The notes beneath the pieces are model-generated. The model was not told where the DNA came from. It was given only the letters and a program-made list of their open reading frames with translations, and searched no databases. DNA of 15,254 bases from JANNPJ01 sp031400005 (GTDB lineage: Bacteria > Actinomycetota > Actinomycetes > Actinomycetales > Kineosporiaceae), in NCBI GenBank assembly GCA_031400005.1, contig JANNPJ010000473.1, positions 1 through 15,254 on the forward strand, read 5' to 3'. Below are positions 13,657-15,254 of this stretch, in pieces (the stretch's first letter is position 1; each line of letters starts with the position of its first letter). The position numbers were made by a program, and so were the translations under genes.

Positions 13657-14238
13657 ATGGATCAACGTCGTGTCTGCGTCTTCTGTGGTGCGAGTCCCGG
13701 CAACTCGGCGAAGTACGCCAACGCCGCTCGCGACCTCGGGGACGCGCTGGTGTCCGCGGACCTGGGGCTGGTCTTCGGGGCCGGTGGGGTGGGGATCATG
13801 GGAGCGGTGTCGGATGCCGTTCTGGCCGCTGGTGGTGAGGCGATCGGCGTCATCCCGCAGTCCCTGATGGATCGCGAGCACGGCCGGAACGACCTGGCGG
13901 ACCTGCGCGTCGTTTCCACGATGCACGAGCGAAAAGCCTTGATGCATGAGCTTTCCGCAGCGTTTGTGGTGCTTCCCGGCGGGCTTGGCACGTTCGAGGA
14001 GTTCTTCGAGGTGCTCACCTGGGCCCAGCTCGGTCTGCACCGCAAGCCGATCGTCGTGCTCGACATCGACGGGTACTACGGTCCGCTGGTGGAGCTGCTG
14101 GATCATGCCGAATCCAGCGGGTTCATGCGCGCGGCCGACCGCGAACTGGTTACTGTCGTGGAATCGACCGCCGAAGTAATCGCGACGCTGAAGCGTGCCT
14201 GGGATGTCGAGAACGGGCGGACGGCTCCGACCCATTGA
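13657..14238 (+). CDS. LOG-family protein (TIGR00730), cytokinin riboside 5'-monophosphate phosphoribohydrolase
   Basis: Members hydrolyse the ribose-5-phosphate from cytokinin nucleotides or AMP-like nucleotides. The 193-residue protein starts VCVFCGAS, has the glycine loop GAGGVGIMG (41-49), MHERK (89-93) and the signature PGGLGTFEE (107-115) with the conserved glutamates. The length is typical. The frame is open far upstream, but MDQRRVCVFCGAS at 13657 is the family start. CAGGAT ends 7 bp before the ATG and could act either as a ribosome site or as a leaderless -10. The stop is 35 bp before the next gene. Annotation as lysine decarboxylase is an old mislabel of this family. Confidence 0.9.
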   Translation: MDQRRVCVFCGASPGNSAKYANAARDLGDALVSADLGLVFGAGGVGIMGAVSDAVLAAGGEAIGVIPQSLMDREHGRNDLADLRVVSTMHERKALMHELSAAFVVLPGGLGTFEEFFEVLTWAQLGLHRKPIVVLDIDGYYGPLVELLDHAESSGFMRAADRELVTVVESTAEVIATLKRAWDVENGRTAPTH

Positions 14239-14244
14239 CGTCAA
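14235..14244. repeat. 10-bp perfect palindrome TTGACGTCAA
   Basis: The palindrome includes the LOG-gene stop codon and lies 29 bp before the next start. It could be an operator, or TTGACG could serve as a -35, but no matching -10 is evident. Short palindromes like this can arise by chance. Confidence 0.3.
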
Positions 14245-14273
14245 CGCCCGCCGACCAGTCATCGGGAGCAGCT

Positions 14274-14846
14274 ATGCGGAAGATCTTCCACTTTGTCCAC
14301 CAGTCCGTCGACGGATACATCGAGGGCCCGAACGGTGAGTTCGACTGGCCGGAGATGGGCCCCGAGCTGTCGGCGTTCAGCCAGGAACTCGACGACAACG
14401 TCGACGCCATCCTGTACGGCCGGGTCGTCTGGGACATGATGTCCGCCTTCTGGCCGCAGGCAGAATCGCTGTCGGACCATCCGCACGATCGTGACTATGC
14501 GCCGCGCTGGCGGGCCAAGCCCAAGCTGGTCGTCTCCAACACGCTCCAGCAGGCCGACTGGAACACCCAAGTGATCAGCGGGAACGTGATCGAGCAGTTG
14601 ACCGCCCTGAAGCAGCAACCGGGTAAGGACATTGTGCTGATGGGCGGTCAGAAACTGGCTGCCGGGCTGGCCCGGGAAGGATTGATTGACGAGCGGTGGA
14701 TCGTCACGCACCCGGTCCTGCTGGGCGGTGGGCGCTCGCTCTTCGACGAGGAGAAAAGCCGGACCAAGCTGTCCTTGGTGGAGTCGCGGACGTTCGATTC
14801 CCGCTCGGTGCTGCTCCGCTTCGAGGTCGCTGGCCCCCAGGGGTAA
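14274..14846 (+). CDS. Dihydrofolate reductase-family protein (RibD C-terminal domain fold)
   Basis: The 190-residue protein belongs to the RibD_C group of dihydrofolate-reductase-fold proteins, presumed NADPH-dependent reductases of unknown substrate. It opens with the family pattern MRKIFHFVHQSVDGYIEGPN. It then has DAILYGRVVWDMM, KLVVSNTL, DIVLMGGQKLAAGL (a dinucleotide-binding loop) and HPVLLGGGRSLF. ATG 14274 has GGGAG five bases upstream. A TTG at 14235 in frame would add 13 unrelated residues and overlap the LOG stop, so it is rejected. There are no riboflavin or folate genes nearby, so a metabolic role cannot be assigned. Confidence 0.88.
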   Translation: MRKIFHFVHQSVDGYIEGPNGEFDWPEMGPELSAFSQELDDNVDAILYGRVVWDMMSAFWPQAESLSDHPHDRDYAPRWRAKPKLVVSNTLQQADWNTQVISGNVIEQLTALKQQPGKDIVLMGGQKLAAGLAREGLIDERWIVTHPVLLGGGRSLFDEEKSRTKLSLVESRTFDSRSVLLRFEVAGPQG

Positions 14847-14854
14847 TGGCCAGC
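14829..14854 (+). terminator. Hairpin spanning the stop codon of the DHFR-family gene
   Basis: GCTGGCC (14829-14835) pairs with GGCCAGC (14848-14854) across a 12-nt loop that contains a further CCCC/GGGG pairing and most of the TAA. It could terminate transcription before the next gene, whose own start is 73 bp on. Confidence 0.45.
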
Positions 14855-14927
14855 CCGCTTGCATCCGCGGTCAAGTCGTGGGTGGATCAGAAGCCTTAAT
14901 CGTTGACGCAGATCCCCAGGAGGGCTG

Positions 14928-15254
14928 ATGAACCTGGAGAAGGTCGTTTTCGGTTTCTTCGTCTTGCTCGCTGCGACGCTGAACTTCGGCTTCTTCATCG
15001 GCGACATCTCCGACCCGGCGTTGCACAACGTCTACGAGCTGTTCGCCGCCGTGGTGGTCAGCTTGATCGCCACCGTGCTGAAGTTCGGCGACAGGACGCA
15101 GATCGGCGCCGTTCACCTGGCGACGAGCTTGGTGGCGGATCTCCAGCTGATCGCGGCGGCGGTTGTCTGGGCGATGGCCGAGCAGTCCTCTCCAGGGAGC
15201 ATCAGCGCGCACGCCACGGCCAGCGTCGTCTCCCTGTCCGGAGGTGCGCTGCTG
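14928..15254 (+). CDS. DUF6394-like membrane protein, N-terminal part
   Basis: The first 109 codons are present and the frame is open at the right edge. The protein begins MNLEKVVFGFFVLLAATLNF, with hydrophobic segments at about 5-25, 38-54 and 65-86 and a fourth starting near 96. It includes HNVYELFAAVVVSLIATVLK followed by FGDRTQIGAVHLATSLVADL. From memory this matches the uncharacterised DUF6394 family. ATG 14928 has AGGAGG at 14918-14923. The 81-bp gap before it holds no clear promoter beyond a TTGACG at 14903-14908 without a partner -10. Confidence 0.78.
   Translation, partial: MNLEKVVFGFFVLLAATLNFGFFIGDISDPALHNVYELFAAVVVSLIATVLKFGDRTQIGAVHLATSLVADLQLIAAAVVWAMAEQSSPGSISAHATASVVSLSGGALL

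Noticed and set aside
1..15254. CRISPR arrays, tRNA or rRNA genes, insertion sequences, phage or defence islands
   Set aside because: No spaced repeats, cloverleaf-like segments, transposase motifs or known defence domains were found on either strand; the only recombinase is the housekeeping XerD type.

Overview
The window is high-GC actinobacterial chromosome with strong C/G third-codon bias and frequent GTG starts. The gene order ald–xerD–parA–scpA–scpB–rluB–tyrA–cmk–der is a well-known conserved arrangement in Actinomycetota. The SigE-family ECF sigma factor and the DUF3224, DUF6069 and DUF6394-type proteins fit the same phylum. I cannot fix the genus; a Propionibacteriales- or Nakamurella-like lineage is only a guess.

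Layout. Positions 1-122 hold the C-terminus of an alpha/beta hydrolase. It converges on a minus-strand two-helix membrane protein (178-786), and a 22-bp inverted repeat with one mismatch lies between them. From 912 a plus-strand block runs to 10705: alanine dehydrogenase, a XerD-type tyrosine recombinase, a 361-bp gap, an orphan ParA-type ATPase, the condensin accessory proteins ScpA and ScpB, an RluB-type pseudouridine synthase, prephenate dehydrogenase with a C-terminal ACT domain, cytidylate kinase and the double GTPase Der. A perfect 15-bp hairpin closes the block. Many of its junctions are overlaps or near-zero gaps, so much of it is probably co-transcribed. Internal promoters are likely before parA and cmk. 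The block links chromosome dimer resolution and segregation (XerD, ParA, ScpAB) with ribosome maturation (RluB, Der), nucleotide supply (Cmk) and tyrosine synthesis (TyrA).

From 10750 the region is accessory. It holds a DUF3224 protein with a leaderless-type promoter and a DUF6069 four-helix membrane protein on the minus strand, the two sharing one CTAG as both stop codons. Next come a SigE-family sigma factor overlapping a single-pass membrane protein that is probably its regulator, a LOG-family phosphoribohydrolase, a RibD/DHFR-fold protein, and a DUF6394-like membrane protein cut by the right edge.

No wholly new system is evident. The most notable signals are four in-frame tandem repeats (21, 12, 15 and 18 bp) in the disordered tails of ScpA, ScpB and the sigma factor; the unusual codon usage of the sigma gene; the inverted repeats in intergenic regions; and a 16-bp GC palindrome at the start of xerD. 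No tRNA, rRNA, CRISPR array, insertion sequence or ParB parS site was seen.
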